This document shows positions 1 through 9,271 of a DNA stretch of 64,000 bases, in pieces; positions within the stretch are counted from its first letter, which is position 1; the number at the start of each line of letters is the position of its first letter. The position numbers and the translations under genes were made by a program. Source of the stretch: CAYUST01 sp964447535 (lineage in GTDB: Bacteria; Patescibacteriota; Gracilibacteria; Absconditabacterales; Absconditicoccaceae); assembly GCA_964447535.1 (NCBI GenBank), contig CAYUST010000001.1, forward strand, positions 62,001-126,000, in the 5' to 3' direction. Below the pieces are notes generated by a model. That model was not told the origin of the DNA. It saw only the letters and a list, made by a program, of their open reading frames with translations, and did not search any database.

Positions 1-25
1 ATTTTTCGCTCTCAGTGAAAATTAA

Positions 26-202
26 TTAATTTTGTTCAGGTGAAGTATTGGGGAAATGTTTGGTAAGATTATGGAAAAGTAGAGATGCGTAGATACCCTC
101 AATAATATTAGTTTGTGGCTCCATGGCTTCATTGATTGAATTGAGATGATCAAAATCAGCTTCTGTGGTATCATGCATCCATTCTTGTGGAACTCAAGAC
201 AT
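26..202 (-). CDS. small hypothetical protein, 58 aa
   Basis: I do not recognise this protein. Reading UGA as Gly, an ATG at 202-200 opens 58 codons ending in TAA at 28-26, with one UGA as the third codon. The product is acidic and soluble-looking, rich in Glu, Asp, Asn and His, with no membrane segment. It lies downstream of glutamate dehydrogenase on the same strand, separated by a repeat-containing spacer, so it probably has its own promoter or follows weak read-through. Only its clean TAA stop and the absence of anything else in this stretch support it; it could be a chance frame. Confidence 0.4.
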
Positions 203-275
203 CAGTGATTTGTAAATGATAAAAGATAGTTGACTTATAAGTATTTTATGATAAATTTCAAGAGGAGTTCCATAT

Positions 276-420
276 TTGTTCTCCCCTTAAGAAGGGAGGG
301 TGCCCGAAGGGCGGAGGGGTTTTTAAATCCCCCGGCTCGTTTCACTCGCCACCCTACCCATACGGGCACCGAGGCCTTTCACCCTTACGGGTACTTCGCT
401 AAAAGGGGGGATACTCGTCT
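276..420. repeat. dispersed GC-rich repeat (family A), intergenic copy
   Basis: A GC-rich block in AT-rich surroundings with several short inverted repeats (ctcccctt...aagggag, gtgcccg...cgggcac, cccttttagcg-type ends). The core aatcccccggctcgtttcac is shared with 10441-10460 inside the VWA gene, and a related form lies at 10613-10690. It fills most of the spacer after the glutamate dehydrogenase stop and could act as a terminator-like structure. I see no gene in it. Confidence 0.6.
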
Positions 421-426
421 TGAATC

Positions 427-1665
427 TTACCGCCCTCTATCCTGCATCGCTTGGAGCAATCTTTCAATAGCTACTATGTACGCAGCGACTCTTCGAGAGA
501 CGTTGTGTTGTTGGACTTTGGCATGGAGTGCATCAGTAGCATCTACCATGATTGCTTTGAGTCTCTCAAAGACTTCTTGTTTGCTTCGATAGTAGTTCGT
601 GTTGTTTTGGACTTGTTCGAAGTAGCTCACGGTGACACCACCAGCATTTGCCAAGATGTCGGGCAGTACGGTGATATCTTTGGAGGTGAGAATTTTGTCT
701 GCAGCTGGGGTAGTTGGTCCATTCGCAAGTTCAAGGATCACTTTGGCTTGCACCATTGGTGCATTGCTTTCGGTGATTTGAGATTCGAGGGCGGCTGGTA
801 CGAGTACATGACATGGGAGAGCAAACAGCTCTTGTTCGGTGATGACATCTACTCCTTCACAAGTGATGACGGATTTATGTTGTGCTTTGATCTCCATGAT
901 TTTTTTGACATCAAGTCAGGTTGCTTTGTAAATTGCTCCTTGTGAATCAGAAATAGCGGTTACTATAGCGCCTGCCTCAGATGCGAGCAGAGCGAAGTTG
1001 AGACCTGCATTCCCGGCTCATTGAATCACAATTGTTTTGCCAGCAAGTGATGTGTTGCTATAGCTCATAAATTGCTCGAGTACATACATGCCTCCCAGAG
1101 AAGTTGCGATATCTCTTCCTTTGCTACCACCAATGCTCAAAGGTTTACCCGTGATCACGCCAGGTTGTCGCTCACCCGTGAGTGTAGCAAACTCATCTGC
1201 CATCCAGCCCATGATCATACCATTAGTGTTTACATCGGGAGCGGGAACATCTTTGGTGGGTCAGATGTGTTGTCGGATCTGTTGGATATAGCCTCTTGAA
1301 AGTCTTTCGAGTTCTGCTCTAGAAAGTGTTTTGGGATCTACGATAATTCAGCCCTTTCCTCCGCCGAGGGGGAGATCTACGACAGCAGTTTTGAAACTCA
1401 TCCATGCGGAGAGTGATTTTACTTCGTCGAGACTGACTTGGGGATGATATCTAATACCGCCTTTGAATGGTCCTTTGACATCGACATGCTGACATCTCCA
1501 GCCTTGAAACGTACGCTCTGTCCCATCATCCATATTTATTGTTACGTTGGCTTCGATGATATTGCGATGCGTCAATAAGTGCGCCAATAAACGCTCTGGA
1601 AATCTATCTCCGAGATAGCCAGCGCTATGACGAATTTGTTCTTGGACTTGACCGAAGAGAGACAT
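427..1665 (-). CDS. gdhA: glutamate dehydrogenase, 412 aa
   Basis: Catalyses reversible oxidative deamination of glutamate to 2-oxoglutarate and ammonia in the cytoplasm. The length (412 aa) is normal for hexameric Glu/Leu/Phe/Val dehydrogenases. Visible motifs: substrate region PFKGGIRYHP (about 66-75), the catalytic-lysine block LPLGGGKGG (about 98-106), HIGPTKDVPAPDVNT, and the dinucleotide-binding turn VIQGAGNAG of the Rossmann domain. At least four glycines are encoded by UGA, including the last G of GGGKGG (1345-1347) and the first G of QGAGNAG, which shows the recoding well. The start was placed at the ATG giving MSLFGQV, because the upstream in-frame ATG lies in repeat sequence. It stands alone and is divergent from the DGR target gene. 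Glu versus Leu specificity cannot be settled from sequence alone, but the PFKGGIR form favours Glu. Confidence 0.93.
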
Positions 1666-1716
1666 GTATATCAAATAATCAAATAAACAAATAGCCAAAT
1701 TAACAAATCTGTTCCC

Positions 1717-1833
1717 CGTCATTGCGAGGAGTCCCAAAGGGACGACGTGGCAATCCACCTATTGGTTACCTGGATTTGCTATCCCTTCAGGGACTTCCCC
1801 TGCGAGGACTATGCCTTGACACTCAGAATGACA
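1717..1833. repeat. dispersed repeat (family C) between divergent genes
   Basis: The spacer upstream of glutamate dehydrogenase carries a GC-richer block beginning cgtcattgcgag and ending in ctcagaatgacatg, a pattern of mobile short repeats seen in many bacterial genomes. A stretch of about 20 nt containing tatcccttcagggacttccc recurs in inverse orientation near 62757-62779. No coding potential is supported here. Confidence 0.55.
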
Positions 1834-1909
1834 TGCATACTTCAGCTCTTTATTTTCGTACTCTATCCAAAATCTCCCCACAAACAACACCAAATCTCCC
1901 TCATTTTTT

Positions 1910-1938
1910 TTGACAGAAACAATGTTTGCAAGTATACT
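1910..1938 (+). promoter_or_regulatory. sigma70-type promoter of the DGR target gene
   Basis: TTGACA (1910-1915), a 17-nt spacer and TATACT (1933-1938) form a near-consensus promoter. Transcription would start near 1945, giving a 5' leader of about 30 nt with GGTGAG just before the ATG at 1977. This suggests the diversified ATPase is strongly expressed, and it is one of the best promoter matches in the window. Confidence 0.7.
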
Positions 1939-1976
1939 TCATAGTGGCCTCTTTCTCTCTTTATTTGCACGGTGAG

Positions 1977-4900
1977 ATGATAAAAAAACAACCAATTGTT
2001 CCTCAACAAGAGACCAACGAGCATGACACCAATCTACGTTCTGCGATAGACACTTTTCCAAGTCGAAGACAAGTAGCGAAGTTTTTGATTACGGAAAAAA
2101 GAAAAGAACTAGGTGATATATTGGAAAAAGGAAAAACCACCCAAAAACTTACGACTGAACAAAAGTGAAATCTCAATGAAGTGCTCCAACATATCGCTAC
2201 TGCGCAGCTCGATGATAAACAAACACTGACTTTGTTGCAAGAGTATCTCGGATCTTTTGCGACGACTTCGACACCCCAAAAACTACTCTCTCTTGCCCAA
2301 AAACTTGAAGCACTCAAGCAAGGCACATTTGCGACAGATACATGAGTATCTCGTCTCCAAGAGCTTTTACAAGATCAGGAGTTTATCACTCACTATCAGG
2401 AATCGTATAAAGAGCACGCTGAAGGCATCAAACATCTCTCGCATGGTGCAGAATTGTATCGTGCGCCATGTATTGATTTGCAAACTCTCACCGTGTGAAG
2501 TATCACTACCAAAGCTCCCAAGAACAAACAAGGCACAACACTTCCTCTCAAACACATCACTGATACAGAAAGATTGGCAAGTATTAATAAACTTCCCGCT
2601 AAACAATCTTTATTTTCGTCTGCAGACCTTGCTTATTTGGGGCTTACCAAGACGACAATTTCACTCGAGACACTCGATACCAAAATACAACAGATCAAGA
2701 GCTATCTCGATGCGTTACAACTCCATATGTATACCTCGTGACAACTCACGAGTGACTATCCTAGTGCCATAAACACCGAGATACAAACGCTTCGTACCCT
2801 GATCACCAAACTTGAAATAGCTAAACAACTCCACCTCGATACACATGAAGTCGTTGCCTATGAGCGTCGACATCGTCTGCAGTGATTGAAAAAAGAACTA
2901 GATACAACATTACTTGCTTCTACCGAAACTGTCACCAAACAATACGAAGAAATGCGTCAACATATTTTCGCAGGTTGGTCGGTATTACTCACGGGTCCCG
3001 TCGGTACCGGTAAGACGGTCGGTGCGAGAAAACTTGTCGCAGAACTGATCGCAACTAAACTGGCTCGCTTGCAAAAACAACTCAAAGATTTGCCACCATC
3101 TCAGAGCACCCCTGATAACTCCTCCTTTGAGAAAGGAAGTGACTCGAGCGCTACGAGTGACAGAGAACAAAAACAACTTACTCCACAGCAAAAACTTGAA
3201 AAAGAGATTGAAAGCCTCACCAAACTTCAAACAGATCCTCCCTTCATCAACGGTAACGCAGAGACCACCGTGAGACAGTTCGAATCAGTGGTGAGTCAGG
3301 TCAAGACCTGAAATGGCCATCTTCTTGAATATCTCCCTGGACCACTCACGCAGTGTATGAAATATGGACTTCCGCTCATCATCGATGAAGCCAATCGTCT
3401 CAGTCCCGATGTGTTGTCAGCGCTCAAAGGCGAACTTGCCAAGCGTGCAGGGACCAGTTTCACCGATAAAAAAACAGGGGAGTCTTTCATCATCCAAAAG
3501 TTTTCGATTATACTCACTGCCAACGAAGATCATCATCATGATACTACCAAAAAATTCCAAGATCAGATTGAAAGAGAGTTTCGTAGAGTGACTATCGGCT
3601 ATCTGCCTCCTGCAGAGTATGCACAAATTATTTCTGCCAAGACAGGGTGATCACTTGGGGTGTTTACAGACATCTGAAACGACGCTTGGATAGCAAACAT
3701 AGATGCTACTGATGCCAGCAAGACTATAGGCGGTATCTTGCCAAGACTCCTCGAAGCACAACAACTCATCATTGCAAGTTATGCCAAAAATGGTCCCAAA
3801 TACGATATTACCCTCGGATGAACTACCTCCAAACAACAGATCAGTAGTGCTATATGGGACACCAAACGTTTCTTGGAACTGCGAAATACGGGACCAGATG
3901 ATCGACACGACCGCATCAAATATCCGACCCTCACGCACTATATCAAAGCCAAAGTGATCTGATTCATCAAGTCACAAATCAGCGACAAAGATCAGATGGT
4001 CCTGTGTGTGATCTTCAACAAACTCGGTATCCTCGATGCGAACGATACTCCTGCGCTCGCAGATCGCAATGTATGCGTCCACCTCAAGTGAATCGACTTC
4101 GATCCCAATCTTTCCTTGTCTCTTCGTGATACTCCCTCATCGCATGCACGCATGCTTACGACTCCTTACCAACGAGCGACGGCAGATCAGTATGGTGATA
4201 GTTATCCTGATCAACCATTTGACAATCCGCATATCGCCTATGCACAGCTCGCCAGTGAACTCATGACACGTGTACAAAACAACTCCACCAAAACCTTACT
4301 TCGTAAGATTACCAAAGACGGAGCATTGCGAATAGAGAAATTACCGAAACTCGTAGAAACACTGTGCAATGAAGGCACTGATGCATATCTCTGACTCTAC
4401 ACCTTTTTGCACAATACTCCCGATGCACTGGAGAAGTTTGGAGATGCACAACCACTCCTCAAAGACAAAAACTTCCTGCATACCAAAAAGGCAGAACTGC
4501 TCAACAAAATTGATAGTGTCCTCCCGGACCCTCACCCCGACCCTCTCCCAAAGGGAGAGGGAGCCCTCCGTGACCTTCTCTCCGTCCTCCACACCGACTC
4601 TAGACAGCTCCCACTAGACGAACTCACCGATGCTCTTCTCTCAGTCGATGAAAGTATCTTCCTTTCCATAGTCAGTGCAGTAGGAGGAGCCGACGTGATA
4701 GATCCAAATGGACGTCTGATGAGTAGATGGGACCGTATCGATCTCGCAAAACGTACACAAGCAGCAGAAGAAGCAAAACAAAACATACCAGTGAAACCAG
4801 CAAGACGTGTACAGATAGATCTCCTTACCTCCTGACCCGAGTACAACCGTATCACCAAATATCGCCAGAACTTCCTCACACAGATCACAAATACAACCGA

Positions 4901-6272
4901 GACACCTCAGAGATTGAAGCAGATCGGTGATGCGATGATCGCCAGTGGTGAATTTGTTTTGTGACAAAAAGCAAATTTGACGGTAGGCTATTTCAACATA
5001 CCATGATTTTCAGCAGGCTTCGCGACGAGTGATCATACTCGACCCGACAAATCCAACGACCCAAACGACATGCTCGCTGAAAGATCATACTCCAACCAAG
5101 TACTTTCTCCTAGCAAAAGATACGAACCCAAGCTCAAAGCACTGCGCAGTAACGATACGAATGACCGAGAAGAACCTATCAAAACCAAGGTCAAACAATT
5201 TGCATCGCAAGACATCATCCCTGATCAGCAGGGTGATCTAGAGAAAATGATGCAGATACTCATGAAAGTGAAATGATTGAACATGGGAGATGCTCTAGCG
5301 ATCTATATGTATTTGACTGGTCAGTATGGTCGATACTGGACTTGACAATACTCCTGAAGTAGTCGTGGCCATCTTTGACTCTACGGCGATGATCGCAGTT
5401 TCAATCCGGACGATGTCGTTGTTAATAACTGCTCGTTGTTGTTCGTCGTGCCGAGCGGTAGCGAGGTTGCCTCCCCCGACGCACCTGAAATACAGGCCCA
5501 TCGTGCATGGTGGAGCGACAACATCAAGGGTATCGGTACGACACTTTTGGATCCCACCAAGACGAAGTGAATAGTAACTTCGAAGCCCAGAAAGATAAAC
5601 TTCACTGATGAACAATCATGCAAAACAGAACTGATAGACCGTATGGATGAGCGAGCAGCGAAGCATATCCGCCATATTTCCAATCCCTACGGTCTTGGTG
5701 GATTCGCGACGCAGATCCAGCACCCTAGCTTCAACTCAGGTACACCGCGCAACTACTACGAGCCACAGCTCGCTGACTTCAATCGTATCACCTGAAACAA
5801 CGCTACCCAAAATCTCTCTATGCAACAGTATGGCTACGCCAAGCAAAGGAAACTCTGAGTGAAGTTGCGTAGTATCAGAGGAGATATGAACATGCCAGAA
5901 AAACTTCCCGATATGATTCATGAAAATGAAACAGCTAAATCAGGGAAACAAGAAAAAAATTATACCAAGATGTATTTGCAAGAAGTGAAGAAAAAAATTC
6001 CCAACTTCAACGCACAGACAGAAGGTGAGCTTATCAAACTCATGCAGGTCATTGGTGATGATCTGTGACTCCCACCAGAGTCTTGAAAAGATCAACCTCT
6101 GCGCAAAGCAGCCTTGATGTATCTTTTGTCTACAGCAGGTCGATATCGAACTTGACAATACTCTTGAAATAGTCGTGGCTATCTTTGACTCTTCGATGGT
6201 GATCGCTGATTCGATACGGTCGATGACGATGTTCTCAATTGCTCGTTGTTGTTCGCCCGAGATGCAGCTTAG
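1977..6272 (+). CDS. MoxR-like AAA+ ATPase, DGR target with two variable domains, 1431 aa
   Basis: A large protein read through many in-frame UGA (Gly) codons to a TAG at 6270. Residues 1-330 are helical and Gln/Lys/Leu rich. The AAA+ core has Walker A GPVGTGKT (340-347), Walker B LIIDEANR (about 468-475), sensor-1 ILTANED (about 513-518) and QIEREFRRV near the arginine-finger position, most like MoxR/dynein-type ATPases. Two in-frame repeat-derived insertions lie near residues 375-400 and 845-865. The C-terminal 320 residues hold two related units, each a helical lead (EKMMQILMKV / IKLMQVIGDD) followed by YxTGQYSG and a variable repeat: VR1 at 1130-1157, VR2 at 1400-1427, four residues before the end. 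The VRs resemble DGR ligand-binding C-termini, probably of C-type-lectin type (inference). A separate gene starting at ATG 5886 behind AGAGGAG is possible, but nothing interrupts the frame. The partner or ligand is unknown. Confidence 0.85.
3100..3172. repeat. in-frame repeat-derived insertion in the DGR target gene
   Basis: Sequence related to the family-A repeats (cccctgataactcc, tttgagaaagg, gctacgagtgac) lies in frame between Walker A and Walker B and encodes a low-complexity linker around NSSFEKGSDSSATSD. Similar coding copies lie in the VWA gene at 10433-10495 and 10605-10692. An in-frame repeat inside an ORF resembles the palindromic elements known from Rickettsia; that comparison is an analogy. 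Confidence 0.5.
4525..4575. repeat. in-frame palindromic repeat (family B) in the DGR target gene
   Basis: The block ccctcaccccgaccctctcc continues with aaagggagagggagccctcc, forming the inverted repeat ccctctccc/gggagaggg. It encodes the linker DPHPDPLPKGEGALRDLL. The reverse complement of the same element lies at 6309-6356, just after VR2, so this family appears twice within the DGR locus. Confidence 0.65.
5364..5447 (+). repeat. DGR variable repeat 1 (VR1), internal and diverged
   Basis: The 84 nt align without gaps to the TR at 6581-6664. By eye there are 16 mismatches: 10 at TR adenines and 6 elsewhere (T to C, G to A, C to T). The non-adenine changes mean it has drifted since its last retrohoming event, or came from a different TR. 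The following sequence corresponding to the VR2 hairpins is degenerate here. It encodes a middle segment of the target, not its end. Confidence 0.85.
6174..6257 (+). repeat. DGR variable repeat 2 (VR2), C-terminal and active-looking
   Basis: The 84 nt align without gaps to TR 6581-6664 with 11 mismatches, every one at a TR adenine (11 of 23 adenines changed, 0 of 61 other positions). Changes are A to T, G and C, as expected from an error-prone DGR reverse transcriptase. At 6207-6209 the TR codon AGA has become TGA, read as Gly. The 3' end (from TGCTCGTTGTTGTTCGCC) is invariant and adenine-free, as expected for the initiation-of-mutagenic-homing region. Confidence 0.95.
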
Positions 6273-6293
6273 CTGCACCTGGCGATAGCCAGG
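6263..6293 (+). other. twin hairpins directly after VR2
   Basis: Two perfect 6-bp inverted repeats are packed back to back: TGCAGC-TTA-GCTGCA (6263-6277) and CCTGGC-GATA-GCCAGG (6278-6293). The first overlaps the TAG stop. In the Bordetella phage DGR a hairpin or cruciform just downstream of VR promotes retrohoming, so these are good candidates for the same role. VR1 lacks an intact equivalent. Confidence 0.7.
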
Positions 6294-6295
6294 TT

Positions 6296-6356
6296 GCCTC
6301 CCCCAGCGCGCGAAGCGACTCCCTCTCCCTTTGGGAGAGGGTCGGGGTGAGGGTTG
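6296..6356. repeat. family-B palindromic repeat, inverse copy
   Basis: Contains ctccctctccctttgggaga and continues with gggtcggggtgagggt, the reverse complement of the element at 4525-4575. The rest of this spacer (6357-6574) contains no gene I can support. Confidence 0.65.
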
Positions 6357-6574
6357 TACCCTGAAGGTATAAAGGGTGGGGTTGCATTTCCCCTCCACAT
6401 CAGTATCAGCTTCTTTGCTGTGTCGTGAAGACACAGTAGCCTTGGGGAGGCGATGAATCTGCTCTGCCACTGGCAATATCTGCTGTCAGTAATACAAGAT
6501 GTGAGATGGGGCTTGTCCCATACTCATCTTCGATGACGTATGGGGCGACCTGTACTGTCACGAGTTAGTGCGGG

Positions 6575-6668
6575 GTGAATCGTGGCTATCTTTGACTCAA
6601 CGATGATAATCGCAGATTCGATACGAACGATAACGATGATAACAATTGCTCGTTGTTGTTCGCCGAGA
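6575..6668 (+). repeat. DGR template repeat (TR)
   Basis: The core at 6581-6664 is the adenine-rich counterpart of VR1 and VR2. Most codon-equivalents that vary are AAC, AAT or GAT, ending in C or T so that mutation rarely makes stops. It is non-coding here: the matching frame has a TAG just upstream (6565-6567) and no start. It ends about 70 nt before the RT start, the usual place for a TR. Confidence 0.93.
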
Positions 6669-6737
6669 CTGATCTTCTCCTTTCTTTCACTTTCCGCCTC
6701 CTGTAGGTGGGAGTGATTTTTTGTTTTCGTTCGCATC

Positions 6738-7895
6738 ATGCAACTTGTTTATGCAGATCTTCACTACGCCTACCAGCGTGCACGCAGAGGTAAATCCAAG
6801 AAAAAAGAAATTGTCGCTTGGGAAACTGATCTGGAAAAAAATATGCACCAACTGTACAAAGATATTTGTGCATGAAATTATCAGATAGGATCTACCAAAA
6901 GATACATCGTAGCAGATCCTGTCGTCAGAGAGATTGTTGCGTTATCCTTTCGTGACCGTATCGTGCAACATTTGGTCTCATACTATCTTACCCCGCTATT
7001 TGAGTCTCAGCGGATACATGACAGTTATGCAAACAGAGTAGGAAAAGGGACGTTATTTGGTATCCGTAGAGTAGATCAGTTTATGAGATCTTGCTCCCGC
7101 AACTATACGCAAGAGTGTCGAGTCTTGAAGCTTGATATTCAGTCATGTTTCATGAGTATTTCGAGGACACTCGTACGACAACTGGTGACGCGTCGCCTCT
7201 TTGCTTGCAACGTGCATCGACCCAAGGAGCTTATTTTGTCGTTGATCCACAAGATACTGTTTCACGACTATGTGAGGTGACGAGAAGATCGCACTATCGC
7301 CTCCTTGAGGAAAATCCTCCCTGTACACAAAAGCATGCTTGCATGTCCACCAAACACCTGACTTCCTCTGGGTAATCTCACGAGTCATCTCTTTGCAAAT
7401 ATTGTCTTACACGAGTTAGATTTGTTTGTTAAACATGAGTTGCACATACAACACTATGGCAGATATGTTGACGACTTCATCTGTATGCACGCGGATCAGC
7501 ACTATTTGAGATCCTGTATTGCAAAGATAGAACATTTTTTGAGCAACGGACTTGGATTACACATTCATCCTCGCAAAATATACTTCCAGCATTTCACCAA
7601 ATGAGTTCCATTTCTGTGAGTAGTCATTAAGCCCTACTGTAGACTGATTGGACGCAAAATGATTCGTGCATTACAAAAACTTCCTTCACTGATTCCACCA
7701 CGTATATCACTGGCGGACGGCGTCCATATTGCGCAATCCATCAATTCTTACTTCGGACTCGTCCGTCATCACAATAGCTTCTACCTCAGAAAATCCTTGA
7801 TTTCAGCGTTTCCACCCAATCGGTATAATTACCTCCGTGTTCGTCCTGCATACCTTTCGGTGAAGCCGAGGGTGAAGGAGGTGAGAGTTGTTTAA
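6738..7895 (+). CDS. DGR reverse transcriptase, 385 aa
   Basis: Copies the TR transcript into cDNA with adenine-specific errors that then replaces the VR. Fingers/palm motifs in order: SFRDRIVQHLV (about 72-82), GTLFGIRRVD, LKLDIQSCF with the first catalytic Asp, TGLPLGNLTSH (207-217), YVDD at 243-246 with the catalytic Asp pair, and FLGVVIKPY in the thumb. Length and the LGNLTS motif are typical of DGR RTs. The motif that is usually GNLTSQ reads GNLTSH here. UGA encodes Gly at residue 208 and in the FLG motif. No maturase, endonuclease or retron ncRNA is attached, so group II intron and retron assignments fit less well. It ends in TAA, and no gene follows in an operon. Confidence 0.93.
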
Positions 7896-8134
7896 AAATG
7901 AGATAAATCTCTTGCAAAAAAATTAAGCATTCTGGGTATATACTATTTTGTTAGTATGTATACATGACGAATGTAGGTTATGACTTTCATAAAATCTAGT
8001 GGGTTAACTCACCAAATTTATATGAAATTAAGGTTTTTAGTCACTAAAATATACTTTTTTATAGTTTTTACTTGTTTTTTTAGTAAATTTGCATATTATA
8101 ATATTATAATTCATTTAATTTTTCATATCATAAT
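7896..8134. other. AT-rich intergenic region
   Basis: Very AT-rich, with small inverted repeats such as tcatatcataatatga just before the next start and a possible weak promoter (TTGTTT, 19-nt spacer, TATAAT at 8097-8102). No gene or structured RNA is apparent. Confidence 0.4.
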
Positions 8135-9268
8135 ATGAAATTTCAAAGATTACTTCAAAACACACTACAGGAGTGGCTTTCGAAAAGAGAGATAAAAGTA
8201 GTGTATGGGCCTAGACAAGTGGGTAAAACTACCTTGATACGTGATCTCCTCGCAACCTATGAACCAACTGATATTATCACCCTTTCTGGTGACTTGATCT
8301 CTGATAGAGAGCAGTTTGACTTTACTCATGGGCAATCCGTAGAGAAATTTATAGGTAAAGCAAAAGTACTCTTTATAGATGAGGCACAGAGATTCACCAA
8401 CATCTGAATAAACCTCAAAATAGTCTATGATAGACAGCTGACAATACAGATCATAGTGACTTGATCAAGTAGCTTGGATATCGCCACCACGATACATGAG
8501 CCTCTGACGGGAAGGATGGTTGCATGGAATTTATATCCTATCAGTGTAGGAGAACTTTTGTTGACGTATCATCAATCAGAAATCTACAGAATGTTGCCTC
8601 GCTTGCTAGTCTATGGGGGGTATCCAGATATATTGCTTGCTGATGATGCTACAATACAATTGAAACTACAATATCTCACGAGCAATTATTTGTACAAAGA
8701 CGTAATAGAATACGCAGAAATTAGAAAATCAGATATGATTGTGAAATTGCTGAAATTACTTGCTTTTCAGGTTTGATCAGAGGTGAGTTATCATGAACTT
8801 GGACAACAGTTGTGACTCAATATGGGTACAGTGCAAAAATATATCGACCTCTTAGAGAAATCATATATCATTCATAGACTTGGCTCTTGGAGCAGAAATC
8901 TTAGAAATGAAATCAAAAAGTGAGTGAAAATATATTTCTGGGATTTGGGTGTGAGAAATTGTCTGATAAATGATTATCGTCCATTTGAAATGAGACAAGA
9001 TGCGGGTGGATTGCGAGAAAATTTCATCATCAATGAGTATATCAAGTCATATGCATATGCATGAAAGCAAGCTAATTTTTATTTTTGGAGAACACATACT
9101 CAGCAAGAGATAGATTTATTGATCGAATCACAAGGTTCACTACAGCCCATTGAAATCAAGCTCTCTACCCCAAAAAAAGAAATTCTTCCATCGTCATTTG
9201 CATGATGATATGCACATCAGGAGTTACATGTAGTTACTCCTCAAACATTTCTTGCCTATTTGAAGTAA
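8135..9268 (+). CDS. DUF4143-type ATP-binding protein, 377 aa
   Basis: Belongs to the widespread AAA/DUF4143 family of predicted ATPases. Their cellular role is not established, although they are often accessory genes. Walker A is GPRQVGKT (25-32) and Walker B is VLFIDEAQR (about 79-87). Then come the VTGSSS motif, the LYPISVGELL and GGYPDILL segments, a winged-helix-like middle (LGLNMGTVQKYIDLLEKSYII), and the C-terminal DUF4143 nuclease-like part with FYFWRT...EIDLLIE...PIEIKLS. Several Gly residues are UGA, including that of VTGSSS. It ends 3 nt from the convergent VWA gene. Full length for the family. Confidence 0.88.
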
Positions 9269-9271
9269 TCA

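Larger units (their letters stand above)
5364..7895 (+). other. diversity-generating retroelement cassette (VR1, VR2, TR, RT)
   Basis: The cassette has the standard order of target variable repeat, template repeat and reverse transcriptase on one strand. VR2 differs from the TR only at TR adenines, the signature of adenine-specific mutagenic retrohoming. No accessory avd-type gene is visible between VR2 and the RT. The cassette is followed by an unrelated DUF4143 ATPase. Confidence 0.92.

Noticed and set aside
5876..6272. VR2 unit as a separate gene starting at ATG 5886 behind AGAGGAG
   Set aside because: The frame is open from the ATPase through VR2 with no stop; an internal start is possible but not needed. 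Kept as one gene.
6484..6737. An avd-type accessory gene between VR2 and the RT
   Set aside because: No frame with a credible start, length and helical content exists there under code 25.
6738..7895. RT as group II intron or retron
   Set aside because: No intron maturase or endonuclease domain and no msr/msd-like structure; a TR/VR pair with adenine-specific changes defines a DGR.
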